A stretch of 64,000 nucleotides of DNA from Nothopassalora personata (Eukaryota > Ascomycota > Dothideomycetes > Mycosphaerellales > Mycosphaerellaceae): NCBI GenBank assembly GCA_033816765.1, contig CM066288.1, forward strand, positions 1,302,001 through 1,366,000, given 5' to 3'. Shown here one piece after another: positions 10,191 through 22,600 of the stretch; within the stretch, counting starts at the first letter, position 1, and the number at the start of each line of letters is the position of its first letter. The notes under the pieces are model-generated. The model ran no database searches and was not told the DNA's origin. It worked only from the letters and a program-made list of their open reading frames with translations. The position numbers and the translations under genes are program-made.

Positions 10191-11050
10191 TATGCCTATC
10201 GCTTAGGGAGACGACATTTTCCCTACGGGTTCCGATAGAGACTAATAGCATGCCGTAAACAGATACTACTACTACTACATCTCCTATTAATACTATTAAG
10301 TAAGTCCGAATAAATTCCTACGGAGACCGAAACATTCTAACCGGAGCCTAGCATAAAATGTCCTAACGCCGCATCTACTACGTCCCCTACGCCTCTACTA
10401 GCGTAGACTACGTCTCCTAGTATATAAGTACCGGTCCTCGTCCTATTCTTATCGGGGTCCGCTAATTATCGTTAGGGCGTAATCGCGCGCGCCTACTAGG
10501 CCTACAACACTAATCGTAAGTACTGCGAGGATATATATATACTACGCGGACCCCGAAGGATAATTATCGCTAACCGCGCGTTTTAGGCCGGAGCTCGCCT
10601 ACGCCGCCTATACTAAGTGGACCCGCGCTACTAACTAGAACCGCGCGTAAGCATCCTCCCTAGCGTCTTTCGCGACTTTTCTACCGGCTTACGGTCTTTT
10701 AGCGACGACGCTCGTACTAAGCTCCGCGCCGTCCTTAAAGCCTAGAAGGCTTTAAAGCCCCTCTAGCGTACTAGTATACTCTCCCGGTAAGTTTCTACGG
10801 CCCCCGCCTCTTTATACGCGCTTACCGATTCTTTTAGTACGGTCGCCGCTAAGATTATAGGCACTGTAGCTAATGCCTAGCTTACCTTTAGGTAGACGTA
10901 TATACTACGGGCCCCGTTATAAAACTACCGCTAACCGACCTCTTAGTCCCGGGGGCGCCCTACGCGACCTCTAGCTAGGCTAGCGCCGCGTGCGTTAGGC
11001 CTCGGCCTCCACGAACTAGCCTTCGGGTACCCTCGTCTTTCACGCGGGCC
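10191..11050 (+). pseudogene. Decayed plus-strand ORF in the 3' region of element C
   Basis: Between the polypurine tract and the integrase end of element C, the plus strand shows a coherent but stop-riddled frame. It includes RKYCEDIYILRGPRRIII, then ARLRRLY, LPSVFRDFSTGLRSF and TKLRAVLKA. Most breaks are TAG where Trp or Gln fits. It is antisense to the element, in the same relative place as the antisense ORFs of elements A, B and the young element, but I see no shared Cys motif, so homology is unproven. No function is recognised. Confidence 0.35.
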
Positions 11051-14000
11051 GCGACCGGGCTATTATAGCATGTAGCTATCTCGAAAGGGGTCGGGCTCCG
11101 CTACTTTTACGGCGGACGCCGCTAAAATAAAACGCTCTTAAACTTACCTAAGCCTTCTTACTTCTCTCTATCTCCTAAAAAGACTCCCTAACCTAAAAGA
11201 ACGCCTACCCTTTCCTAAACGCCTATGTCTACGCTAAATCCCTAGGAATCCTTACCTTTTCGCCTTCTCCCCCTTCCGTTCGTATCCTATGCCTCCTTCG
11301 GTCCGTTATACGTTATCGGGTTACTATACCTCCTCTCGAAGTTATCCGCGGCTACTATGTCCGCGAGGTACCCTAATGGTTCCTATGTAGGCTTATAGTA
11401 TCCGGTCTATTTTACTAGGACTTCGCGCACTCGGCCTCTACCTCTAACCTTAGTTCTAGCGTAAAGGATCTCTTCCACCTACTACTCTTCGTAAGACTTA
11501 ATTATAATAGGGTCCGGTTGTTTATTATCGATCTCCTATCTAGGTAAGGGGTCTTAGCTTACAGGTCGTAGTAGGTTAGGATAGAAGACCGGGTAGATCC
11601 CGTCGGGGATCCTAGATAAGCGTATAGATAACGGTGAGATTACTTCTACTACCGTATACTTCGCGTGTCTATGGTCGAGGCTCTTCTTTAGTCGTAAAGT
11701 GATATAGTTGCGTAGATCTAGCTAAACTTTATCGCCTATACGATAGATTAGTGCGGGCTTCCTATCCCGGTTAGCGTAGTCCTCCTGTTTTTAGGCGGCT
11801 TCCGCTATACTCGCCTAATATAGGTCCGTAATCTTTTACATCCTTTCTACGAATAGCGTTGCCCGTTACGCGGCGTCTAACTAAGAGGTCTCTAGATCCG
11901 GTTGTAACTAAACAGGTAATAGTACCTCGTATCCGTGTACCGCGAAGAAGGGACTTATTCCTAGCCTAGCGTAATACCGCGCGTTTAGAGCAAGTTGCGC
12001 CGTAGGGAGCTAGCGTTTCTAGTTAGACTACTTATAGTTAATGTAGTTACGAAGGTAAGCCTAGACTTCCTAGTTTAACCGTTTCGGGCCTCCGTCGGTT
12101 TATAGGTAGTAGGCGGAGCTAAGCCTCTATTTTACACCGGTTAAACGATAGAAGGTACTCTAGAAGGTACTCGTCTAGTTAGTACCCCGGTTACTCGTAA
12201 TAGCTTAAGGGAGGCCGTAGTATCTCACCTAGTAGTCTAAGAACCTTTTAGCGTAGTCCTCGGCTTTTATAGTAGGCATCGCTTCTAAAACGACGGTCTT
12301 GCTTAGTCGATCCTTAATTACCTAGAGGCAAGTGTTCCCTTACGACTCGGGCATGTCCGTTATAAAATCTATCGAGATCTCCTAGAAGAATCGGTCGGGG
12401 ACCGGTAAGGGTTATAGGAGGCCGTGTTTTTGTTCTCTCTACACCTTATTCCTACCGTAGTGGTTATAGTTCCTTAAGAACTGCCTTACGTACTTAGACT
12501 ATAGGGGCTAGTAGAAGTTACGTCTTAGTATCGATGCTATAGAGTCCCGGCTAGGGTGGCCGTATACCGGTAAATTGTACACGGATTAGATTAGCTTAGT
12601 TCGAAGGGTGTCGTTCTATAGAATCGCTGTGTCCGCCTCCTTATAGTCAGACTCCGTAGAACTAGGAGCTCTAGGCACCTAAATCCTACCGCGGTGGCGA
12701 AGATACCCGTTACGGTCGATACTATAGTTACCTACTTATACCTTAAGTTTCACCTCGCTAGGAAGTAATCGCGCTCCTACCTTAATCGCGCGGTATACCG
12801 CTTAGAACGTACTATCCTTCTCGATAGTTCTTTCCTAGAGGTCGTTTAGCTCTTAGTCTTAGAAGGGTCCCTATAGTGCGCCCGGTGAATCCGCCTCTTC
12901 TGTAGCGGATAGTCCTTCGAACTACGTAGCTAAGATTCGTACTAACGAAACCTTTATAGTCGAGCTAACGTCTACTACCTTCGAGCCCGGCCAATTCTTT
13001 ACGATGTCCGGTTTAAGAAACCTACGATACCGTAATAACTTGTCGTCCTACCTAAGTGTATCCTACTCCCTTCGAGAAAGGGCGTCTAGCATAATCGCCT
13101 CGGTACCCGGCCTATACACTAGTAAAAACTAGAATTTTGTAACTTCCTTAACCTACCGGATCTACCGTTCGGAAAGCTGTCTCTTCGTTATAAAGTATTC
13201 TAGGTTCTTATAGTCCGTCTAGATTATAAAGGGCCTATATGTTTTTAACTCGGGAGCCTATTCTTTAAGATAGGATACTACCGCGAGCATCTCCTTATCG
13301 TGAATGTCGTAGTTAATCTTAGCCTTGTTAAGCTTCTTCGAGTAGAATCCTACTGGTTTCACGACTCCGTCTTTTTCTTATAGGAGGGCGCCTCTAAGCG
13401 TAAAACCGCTATAGTCCGTCTCTAAAAAGGTAGGGAGCTCCGGGTTCTAGTAGGCTAAAACTAGTGCTTTATAGTACTTATCCTTTAGGGACTTAAACGC
13501 ATTAGCCTAACGATCTCCCTAGGAAAATACCTTGTTCTTACCGGTTAGCGACGTTAAGGGCTCGGCGAGCTTCGAATAGTTTAGAATAAACATCCGGTAG
13601 TAGTTCGCGAAGCCTAAGAAACGCCGCACTTCCTTCTAGGTAACCGGTGCCTTCTAGTCCTTTACTACTGCTACCTTCTCGGGGTCGGGTCCTACTCCTA
13701 TCCCGTCGGCATGTATAATAAACCCGAGGTACTTAACCTTCTTCTATACAAACTTATACTTCCCTAGATCTAGAAAAAGGCCTCCGTCCTAAAGCTTCTA
13801 GAGCACGATGCGAATCTTCTAGAAATAGTCCTTTTTTATTCCGTCGGAGTAAATAACGACGTCGTTAGCGTAGGCCGAGGTAAAGTCGTCTAGGTAGTCC
13901 CGTAACAAACTATTAATGTACCGCTAGAATGTTATAGGGGCCCCGGATAAACCGAACGGACATACTAGCTACTTCTATAGACCGAATCTAGTTCGAAAAG

Positions 14001-16439
14001 CCGTCTTATACTCTTCGCCTCGAGCTATCCGAAGGTAGTAGAATACGGTAATAACGTTAACCTTCGTAATCTATCTAGCGCCCGTTAGGTTCCGAATGGT
14101 TTCCGGGATTAATAGTAGCGGATAACGGTCCTACTTAGTAATCGAGTTTAATGCTCTATAATCACAGTAGAACCTAAGGCCTCCCCCGGGCTTCCTTACG
14201 AACAAGACGGGAGCCGCCGCTTCTAAGGTAGAAGGGCGAATATAACCCTTACGCTATAGTTCCGTTAGTGACTTCCGGAGGACAAGTAGCTCGTCTTTAG
14301 ATATGTTATAGAGCGGTCCCTAGGGTAATGATTCCGGGCTTCCGTCGGCTTTCGTCCGTATCTCGATCTTATAGTTAAGGTCGCCGCGGTACGGAGCTAG
14401 CTTATTAGCTTCCCTAGTAGAAAATAGCGGCAATATATCCTAAAGTTCTAGAGGCAAGCCCTTCTTAAGTTCCTCTCGCGTAGGCGGCTCCTTCTTACTA
14501 AGGGCTTTCTTAATATCTTCTACGGTTGCCGCGGCAATCGTAGCGAAACGCTTACCCGATTCGTGTTCTTCGTAGTTACGTCCTTCGGGTACCTATTTCT
14601 TTACTAAGCTATAGTAGTACCGGCGCTTTTTAGGCGTAGTCCGGATCTAGTTATGCGCCTTCTACGGGTTCCCTAGGATTATAGGGAAGTCTAGATTAGG
14701 CACGACGTAAGCATAAACTACCTAGTAGATCCCGGCAGTTTCTATACGGAAGGCGACTACTCCTTCGATCGAGTTCCGCATCGCCTTCGTAAACCCTATA
14801 GCCTTGCGGCTCTCGTTACTAATATACGTGAGACCGAGGCCTTTCGCTAGGTCTCCGTTAATTATAGCGAGTACATGCATCCTTTATTAATAAGGGCAAA
14901 CGTTCCGTAACTTTCGTTTAGGAGTACGTCGGTATATATAAGATTCCTATTTATAGAACTCTTAACTGCGTTCTACCCCTTTACTAGTGCTTCTTTATCT
15001 CCTAGTTCTAGCTTTCGACTAGGAGCTAGTCTTTTCCTATCTCTTCGGGATCCGACTTAAACCCGTCGTCCTCTAGGATCGGCGCGACCGAGGCCGTATT
15101 AATCCTAGTGGGATTGACTACTACGGCGTACGGGCATTCCTTTACTCGATGTCCGCTCGCTCTATAGCGGAAGTAGAGCTATTCCTAGCGCCTACGATCC
15201 CTCTCCGCGGTGTCTACCTATTTCGCTCTCTACCTCCCTTTATCCTCCTTCCAATCTCTACGACTTCTAGGGCGGCCTCCGCACTACTAACGAAACCATA
15301 GGACGAAGTTACAATAGACTTTATTACGAAACTCCTACCGTTAAAGGACTAAGTTACGAAACAACTATACGACATAATACTAGTTATGGTTAACAGACCT
15401 ACGAAATACGTATACTTCATTCCTACATTAGAGACATACAATGTAGAGCAGCGCGGATACCTCGTACTAGATAGACTTATCCGATACCACGGATTCCCCT
15501 AAGCGTTTATAACGGATAGAGACAAGCTATTCACATTAAATTACTAGAAGACGCTTATAGGAACGATCGGAATTAAACACAAGCTATTAATAGCATATTA
15601 TCCGGAGACAGACGGATAAACCGAAAGGATAAATTAAACGCTAGAACAATACCTACGATACTACATTAATTATGCACAAGACAACTAGGTTTCATTACTA
15701 CTAATAGCGTAGATCGCACTAAACAACCACAAATCGGAGACAACTTTAACGACGCTATTCTATACGAACTTTAGAAAAGATCCTAACCTATTTAGAACAC
15801 CTAGATCTTACCTACAAGCCGAAAGAGCAATCGTGACGACGGATACTCTTAAGGAAGTACATAAAGAAACACGTAAGGCGATCGAAGATGTATAACAAAA
15901 ACTGTCTCGACAACGGTAAGACACGAGAAAAATAGCACCTCTACTAAAAGAGGGGGATAAGGTCTATCTCCTTACAAAAAACTTAAGAATAAGAAGATAG
16001 ACTAAGAAACTAGATTATGTTAAGGTCGGACCATTTTTTATCGACAAAGTTATAGGGCTAGTTAATTACCGCCTACGACTACCACCCGACGCTAAAATCT
16101 ACCTAATCTTCCACATTCCTAAGTTAGAACCCGCGGACGCTAAAACACCTTGCTAGGAAAGCTTCTATTTTAAGCTAGAAGTAGAAAACGAATTCGAAGT
16201 CGAAAAGATCCTAGATAAAAAAGGTTAGCGATACCTTATTAAGTAGAAAGGATACGACGAATCGGAAAATACCTGGGAACTAGAAAAGAACCTACAAAAC
16301 TGTTAATAAAGAATCCGAGAATACTATAAGGAGAATAAAGACTTATAAGTCAACCCGCGGGGAGTAGTTCGGGCACCTCCTAGAACTCGTTACCGAGACC
16401 CTTAATAGCACCCTATGTACCTAGTAATAAGTTAAGGGC

Positions 16440-16907
16440 TAGACCCTTATAAGGGATATCCGAAGGAAGTAGAGAAGCCTCTTCTATCTCCTACTCCTCG
16501 ATCTCCCTTTCCTCGACGGAAATTGCCTCCTCGGTACGACGATCTACTAGATCTATCTACTAACGTAAGCGCTCCTCGCGCGCGCGAGCAATCTTTAGAT
16601 CCTCGAGAGCCTTCTCGTGAACCCGCATCGCCTCCTCCTAAGCGGACCGAGACTCCTAGATTTTCTAACGGAGACGAGCCTTCTCCTCTACTAACCGCTT
16701 AAACTCCGACTAAGTCACTCTTACGTCGTACCTTTAGCCGCGACGAAGACACTTACTACACTTCCCGGAACGAATGTGCACCTTGCACACGCGACTATGC
16801 TTTTCACACGTTAAGCATTTCTTAACTATAACTTCTCCCGCGGATTCGACGAACTCGTAAAGACGGCGGCGACGGATAGTACTAGAAGGACGTTAGTGGA
16901 TAGGCAT
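16440..16907 (-). pseudogene. Antisense Cys-rich/coiled-coil ORF of fragment B
   Basis: Read on the minus strand from the ATG at 16,907, the frame shows KCLTCEKHSRVC, then KVHIRSGKCSKC, followed by a long Glu/Arg/Lys-rich helix-forming stretch. It is broken by several TAG codons. The Cys pattern C-x2-C-x6-C then VHI-x-SGKC-x2-C matches the open ORF at 32,100-32,822 of the young element. The coiled-coil part also aligns in style (RRTEEAISVEEREIEE against RKVEEGRSLEEREMEE). It is antisense to the integrase gene and sits just inside the 3' LTR. Function unknown; a zinc-binding protein is the natural guess from the cysteines. Confidence 0.6.
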
Positions 16908-16998
16908 CGCAAAAGAAAGAAGCTATACGCGAATACATAGAGGATGCCGTTCGTCATAAGTAAGCTTAAGGGACTAAGCTAGGCTAGAAGGGGGATAG

Positions 16999-17380
16999 TG
17001 TTACGGTTTAGTCTAAATAGCGGCCCCAACTAGACACACGTAATACTAACTACTTAGATACACGTAATACTAATCACCTAGACGCACGTGACACTAATCA
17101 CTCCACGAACTGATTAGTGTAATTAGTATGCTTAGTAGGACTAATTAAGGTGATTATAATAAGCTATAGGCTCTACGCCAAGAATCTCTTTATATTTAGG
17201 AACGCTAGAAACCCTTATGGTTCTAATGCGTTCAACTTATGTTACTATCTCACTAATTGGAATATAACTCTTATTCCTATTATTCATCTTCGCTTAGCTT
17301 ACTTTAGCCTCTCTAAAGAATACCGCTACGTAACTTAACTTATCTCTCCTTTAAGACTAGCCCTAGAACGAGACAATAAT
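16999..17380 (+). repeat. 3' LTR of fragment B
   Basis: Starts TGTTACGGTTTAG right after a purine tract. It contains a part (about 17,181-17,260) matching, in reverse complement, the LTRs of element A. The right end is unclear; an ACAATA at about 17,370 is the best candidate. Confidence 0.5.
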
Positions 17381-18445
17381 AGGTAGTAACTATAGCGGTC
17401 GTACTAGAGTCCTTATTATTGTCCTTCTACCTCTTGTAGGCTATTTTAAACTAGTCCGTGTCCTCGAGGTTAGTTATAATCCGTTCGACCTCCTCCGTAA
17501 ACTCGTAGTAGTCCTCCTTCTTCGGTATAGCCGCCGTGTACATCCGAACGGGGTTCGAGAAGGTATTACGTAAGTACCTAATCTTCGCGTCGTCGCTCTA
17601 GTTCTCTCCGCCGGCGCTTAGTAGGAGTCCGTCGAATTTTATCTAGTAATCGTACTAAGGTTAACCGTTCGTATGTTTAATCTTAGTAAGCTACTCTAGG
17701 GCCTTAGCGCGCTCGTTACTATTACCGAAGACTTTCTCGAGTTACGTAAAGAAAGTAATAGGGTCCTTCCCTAGTTCGCCGTCTCCCTTATCCTAGAAGT
17801 ACCGTATCCTAGTACGCTCTCTCGCTAGTAAGGTGTCGTTAATCGCGTCCTAGTAATACTCCTTAGAGAGCGTCGGTTTTAGGGCGGATCGTATCCTAAA
17901 AGAGCTCTTTAACCTTAAGAAGTAATCGCGGAATGTCTCTACCTTACCGTCCTAGGAAGGGGGGTTCTAACCTCTAGGACCCGACGGTTCTTCTCCGGTG
18001 CGCGGCGAGGGCGCGGCGGCGTTTAGCGTCTATAGTAGCTGTCTTATTAGGTTACTAGTAGTCGTCTTATTATGAACTAGTAGCGAGACTATAGGTGTTA
18101 ACTAACGTCGAGCGTCTTCCGATTCTTTTAAAGCGGCGCGCGTTGTAATTAACTCGGCTTATATCTCTTCCTATCGCTAGTACAGTTACTAAAGCATAAG
18201 TTAGAAGTTTTTATTCGGGGCACTAGTCCCGGGGTTCTCGCTATCCGGCGACGTTATTACGTATCCCGTCTCTTTAATAGTAGATGCCTAGCTAATTAGA
18301 ATGGATCGAACTTAATGTTACGGGTAAACGACGTATATACTAAAGTTCTATAAAGTTTATAATAAGTTCGATATAGAAGAAAGGGGAAGTTACACGCTGT
18401 CCGAAGAAAAAGGTGCCGGAAAGCAATCCGAACGCATAGGCGTAG

Positions 18446-18849
18446 TGTTAGGTTTAGTATAACCTAATGATATCACAAGTTAAGAAGACAAGCTTAATCG
18501 GGTTTATTCTCGGGCCGATAGGAAGTCGAGGGAGAGTAATAAAGCAGTAGCTGTCTTGTCTCGTAAAGACTAAGTAGTAGTAAGGTAGAGGTCAGGTTAT
18601 AGTGTATTCTAAATAGTAATATTAAACAGTGAGTTAAACGCATTAGAACTATAAGGGTTTCTAGCGTTCCTAAATATAAAGGAGATTCGTAGATCTTGGT
18701 AATTAGTCTAATTAGTCTAAGCATAAGCAGTCTAATTAGTCTAAGCATAAGCAGTCTAATCGCTCTAAGTCTAAGCGCTTAGGCAGGATCTAGTTACGTG
18801 TATGTCTTATCTAATAATTCTAGGGTCTAGCGGGAATTATTCCGTAATA
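18446..18849 (-). repeat. 3' LTR of element A
   Basis: 404 bp, TGTTAGGTTTAG on the plus strand to CCGTAATA. It matches 25,055-25,549 except for transitions and a tandem duplication in the other copy. The 84-codon ORF inside it (18,494-18,748) is found in both LTRs and is probably incidental. Confidence 0.75.
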
Positions 18850-18921
18850 CTATCCCCTTCTTAGCCTAGCTTCGTCCCGAAGCTTCTTAAACCGTTATCA
18901 TTTCTTATAGTAGTAGTTAAC

Positions 18922-19404
18922 TATGTCTTCTTCCTCCTACAAACGCCGTTATCGACTTACTCTAGATACTGAAATTTCCGGTATCAAAATAGCTCTATAT
19001 ACGAATTGTTAGAAGTCTCGATCCTCGGGCGTAGTAGTAAAGTGTATCGTAGGTTCCCGGTCTAGGAAGTGTTCGGCCTACATTCGAAAAGGCTATAAGG
19101 ATTGCGATATGCGTCTTTCTCGTCCGGAGTAGGAACGTCTTCGCGATTCGCGCAATAAGCTTAAGCTAGAACTTAAGAGAATTAAAGAGGAGGAGGTGCG
19201 GCTAAAGACGCGTAAGATCCGTCTTCGGAAACAGCTACGATTAGCTAAGCGTCGTACCGACAATGCCGTTGCTAAGGAGTTAGAGGAGCTCGAGGAGGAA
19301 GAGGCGCGCAAGGAGCTAGCGTCTCTTAAGCGGGCGTCGGGGGTAGAGGCGTCGCCTTCGCTAGTCTCCTTCTCGGATATCCTAGAGATGCCCGTAAATA
19401 ACTA
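18922..19404 (+). pseudogene. Antisense Cys-containing/coiled-coil ORF of element A
   Basis: Starts with Met-Ser-Ser-Ser-Ser about 75 bp inside the 3' LTR and runs antisense to the element. Early in-frame stops (after YTNC, and in RPE*ERL) break it. The last 69 codons (19,196-19,402) are open and highly charged, with EELEELEEEEARKE, a strong coiled-coil candidate, ending in a short Ser-rich tail. Four cysteines lie in the first half but in looser spacing than in B or the young element. Position and architecture match the antisense ORFs of those two; sequence homology is weaker. Confidence 0.5.
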
Positions 19405-19501
19405 GGCGGCGCTTTCCGGAGCGGAGCCTTGGGGCGAGTCCCTAGGGGTAGAGACTTATTAGGGTACTTATTTATAAGTTGTGTCCCTATTCTTATTAAC
19501 C

Positions 19502-19575
19502 GGCTAGGTAGCTTAATAGTAGAGCGTAAGCTGTCTACACTCTTAAGGTCGTAGGTTCGATTCCTACTCTAGTCG
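19502..19575 (+). ncRNA. tRNA-like sequence (decayed tRNA or SINE head)
   Basis: Seven-base acceptor arms GGCTAGG and TCTAGTC pair fully if G-U is allowed. The D arm has GCTT and GAGC around a 7-base loop. The T arm is a perfect GTAGG / CCTAC stem around TTCGATT, giving a B-box of GGTTCGATTCC. An A-box-like TAGCTTAATAGTAGAGC precedes it. The anticodon arm does not fold well, so no anticodon is assigned. The TTAATAGT segment looks like a RIP-altered TCAGTGGT. It lies inside gypsy element A beside the antisense ORF, so it is probably a captured tRNA or SINE, not a working tRNA. Confidence 0.5.
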
Positions 19576-19577
19576 TC

Positions 19578-19628
19578 CGTCTACTTAAAAGTTACTATGT
19601 CTTATAGTATAGTTACTTTAAGTAGACG
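19578..19628. repeat. Inverted repeat (hairpin) right after the tRNA-like sequence
   Basis: CGTCTACTTAAA at 19,578-19,589 and TTTAAGTAGACG at 19,617-19,628 are perfect 12-bp inverted repeats, with further imperfect pairing inward and a 27-bp spacer. Confidence 0.7.
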
Positions 19629-22600
19629 CCGTTTTAATACTCCCGAATCTTCTACTAATAGTTTCGTAGGTTTTCTTTTAGTTCCTAGGTATTTTCTAAT
19701 TCGTCGTATCCCTTCTATTTAATAAGATATCGCTAACCCTTCTTATCTAGGATTTTTTCGACTTTAAATTCGTTTTCTACTTCCGGCTCGAAATGGAAGC
19801 TCTCTTAGCAAGGTGTTCTAGCGTCTGCGGGTTCCAGCTTAGAGATATAGAAGACTAGGTGGATTTTTGCGTTAGGTAGTAGTCGTAGGCGGTAGTTAAC
19901 TAGTCCTATAACTTTGTCGATAAAAAATGGTCCGACCTTAACGTAATCTAGTTTCTTAGTCTATCTTCTTGTTCTTAAGTTTTTTATAAGGAGATAGACC
20001 TTATCCCCCTCTTTTAGTAGAGGTGCTATTTTTCTCGTGTCTTACCGTTGTCAAGACAGTTTTTGTTATATATCTTCGATCGCCTTACGTGTTTCTTTAT
20101 GCACTTCTTTAAGAGTATCCGTCGTTACGATTGCTCTTTCGGCTTGTAGGTAGGATCTAGGTGTTCTAAATAGGTTAGGATCTTTACTAAAGTTCGTATA
20201 GAATGGTGTCGTTAAAGTTGTCTCTAATTTGTAGTTATTTAGTACAATCTACGCTATTAGCAGTAATAAAACCTAGTTATCTTATGCGTAATTAATATAG
20301 TGTCGTAGGTATTGTTCTAGCGTTTAATTCATCCTCTCGGTTTGTCCGTCTGTTTCTAGATGATATACTGTTAACAGCTTATATTTGATTCCGATCGTTC
20401 CTATAAGCGTTTTCTAGTAGTTTAATATGAATAGCTTGTCTCTATCCGTTATAAACGCTTAAGGGAATCTATAGTATCGGATAAGTCTATCTAGTACGAG
20501 GTATCCGAGCTACTCTACATCGTATGTTTCTAATGTAGGAAAGAAGTGTGCGTATTTCGTAAGTCTATTAACTATAACTAGTATTATGTCGTATAGTTGT
20601 TTCGTAACTTAGTCCTTTAACGGTAGGAGTTTCGTAATAAAGTCTATTGTAACTTCGTCCTATGGTTTCGTTAGTAGTGTCCTAAACTGTAGGTAACCGT
20701 ATTTCGCATATCTTGCAGCCTTGTTTCGTTAGCAGTGTACGTATTGTTTAATGTAGCGTAGTACTTTAAGTCTTATCTATAGGAATGAGAAGCTACGTTA
20801 TATTAGGTCTATTGTCTTCGAAGTTCTAGGGTGTCCGTAAGTTAGTCCGTCGTAATGTTGCCGTATATACTCTTCTTCTCGATCCTTCGGTACTTAGTAT
20901 TTTCCTTACGATATAGGGAATTGCTCGTCCTTATCGCCTAATATCCGTACGATGTTGTTAAATTCTCTCGTGTTAGCACTAAGACTTCCGTCGGGGTTCG
21001 TTTTAAGTATCTTATGTTATACTAGTTCTTTTCCTTCTATATAGTCGCTTCTTCGGCTTAGCGCGTCTACGCGGCTATTCTCTCTTCCTAGAGTATACTT
21101 AATTTCGAACTTATACTACCCTAGCAGCTCCGACTAGCGGGCTTGCCTTCGGGTAAGTTCTTTCGTCGTCGTGAAGTACGTAAGATTCTTATAGTTAGAA
21201 AGAATCGTTAACTTCAGTAGGCCCTCGATATATACTCTCTAATGTTGTATAGCAGTAACAATGGCTAGAAGCTCTTTATTATAGATGTCGTAGTTCTGTT
21301 CCGCTATGGTCATTTTCCGGGAGTAATAGGCTACTAGGTGTCTCTACCTATCGTATGTCTATGTTAGACACGCGCCTATTGCTATATTAGACGTATCGGT
21401 CTCGATGTAGACTTCCTTACTACTATCGAATAGTCGAAGCGTAGGGGCTAAAGCGTATTATTCCTTAAGATTCTTAAACGCTTTAATCTATTCCTTTCCC
21501 TATTTCTAGGTAACGTCTTTTCTCGTAAGCATCGTTATTAGTGCTGCTATCTTTACGTAGTCCTTAATAAATTTCCGGTTATAGTTCGCTAGTCTAAGGA
21601 ATGATTGTACGTCCTTAACTGTTTTCGGTTCTAGCTATTCTCTAATTAACTATGTCTTCGTAGGGTCGATCGTTATCCCTATAGTGCTAATAATGAAGCC
21701 TAAGAATTTAACTTCTTTCTTATAGAATTCGCATTTCTTGGGTACTGTCTTAAATCCTAAACGCGTAAGTCGTTCGAATACATCCTAGACTTATCTTATA
21801 TAATTCTAAAGGGATCCTTTCGTATAGACTAATATGTCGTCTATGTAAGCGATAACGTATACATCGAGTAGGTGTCTAAGTGTCTCGTTAACAAGGTCCT
21901 AATAGGATGCCGGTGCGTTAGTTAATCCTATTAGCATAACTAAGAATTCGTAAAGTCCGTATCTTGTCCTAAAAGCGGTTTTCTATTCTTCTCCTTCCGC
22001 TATTCGTATAGCGTAGAAGGTATCTCGTAGGTTAATCTTCGTGTACTAGTCCAATCCGGTTAATCTATCTTATGCTTCTTCGATGTTAGGTAGCGGGTAT
22101 CGGTTCTTAATTATGATCTCGTTTAACTTCCTATAGTCTTATACGAGTCGTAACTTCCCGTTTGCTTTTAGAACGAACATGCATAGAGTTCCTATACTTA
22201 AGGTAGATCTTCTTATCTATCCTTTAGCTAGCTTCTCCTTTAGCTATTCTCGTAGGGTCTGTAGCTCTTTCTTAGACATTTAATATAGGGGTCCCTATAG
22301 AGGCTCTTTCCCTAGCTAAATGTTAATCTTATGATCCTATAGGCGGTGCTTAGGTAAGGCGGTTTTACCTCTCTCCTCTTTAAAGAGTCGCGACTACTTG
22401 CGATACTCCTTAGGAATACTTAACTCTAAGATGTAAGTATTCTTCGATAGTGCGTTACTTCTATTACTTCTAGTAACTTCGTAACCCGGCGGCCCTACGC
22501 TAGTGTCTATCCCGGTCGAAGGTGGTTCTTTTGTCCTTCTAGTTGGCGTAAGCTATATCTCGTTTAGCTGTTTCCTTACCTTATCTACTAGCGAACGCTA

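Larger units (their letters stand above)
15285..17380 (+). mobile_element. Gypsy chromovirus fragment B (integrase to 3' LTR), 5' truncated
   Basis: Homology to element A starts abruptly at about 15,285 in the integrase (DEVTIDFITKLL) and runs to a chromodomain at about 16,195-16,305 (VEKILDKKG, then KGYDESENTWEL). An antisense ORF follows at 16,907-16,440, then a polypurine tract (GAAGGGGGATAG) and an LTR starting TGTTACGGTTTAG at 16,999. The 5' LTR, gag and reverse transcriptase are absent. It sits inside the gag of element C in opposite orientation. Stops and substitutions are RIP-like. Confidence 0.7.
9662..18445 (-). mobile_element. Ty3/gypsy element C, RIP-mutated, interrupted by fragment B
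   Basis: Transcription order on the minus strand is: partial 5' LTR 18,445-18,316; N-terminal gag about 18,240-17,385; a break filled by fragment B (about 15,285-17,380); gag zinc knuckle about 15,190-15,130 with mutated cysteines; protease-like region about 14,900; reverse transcriptase with YANDVVIYS at about 13,852-13,878 (the family motif is YxDD, so the Asp is mutated to Asn); RNase H; integrase about 12,900-11,400 with an EISIDFI segment near 12,370; then about 1.1 kb of extra DNA before the 3' LTR. All frames are broken, mainly by TAG. It joins copia copy 1 on the left and element A on the right. Confidence 0.7.

Noticed and set aside
18494..18748. 84-codon hydrophobic ORFs in both LTRs of element A (also 25,103-25,357).
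   Set aside because: Leu/Arg/Tyr-rich translation of TA-rich repeat DNA; present twice only because LTRs are twins.
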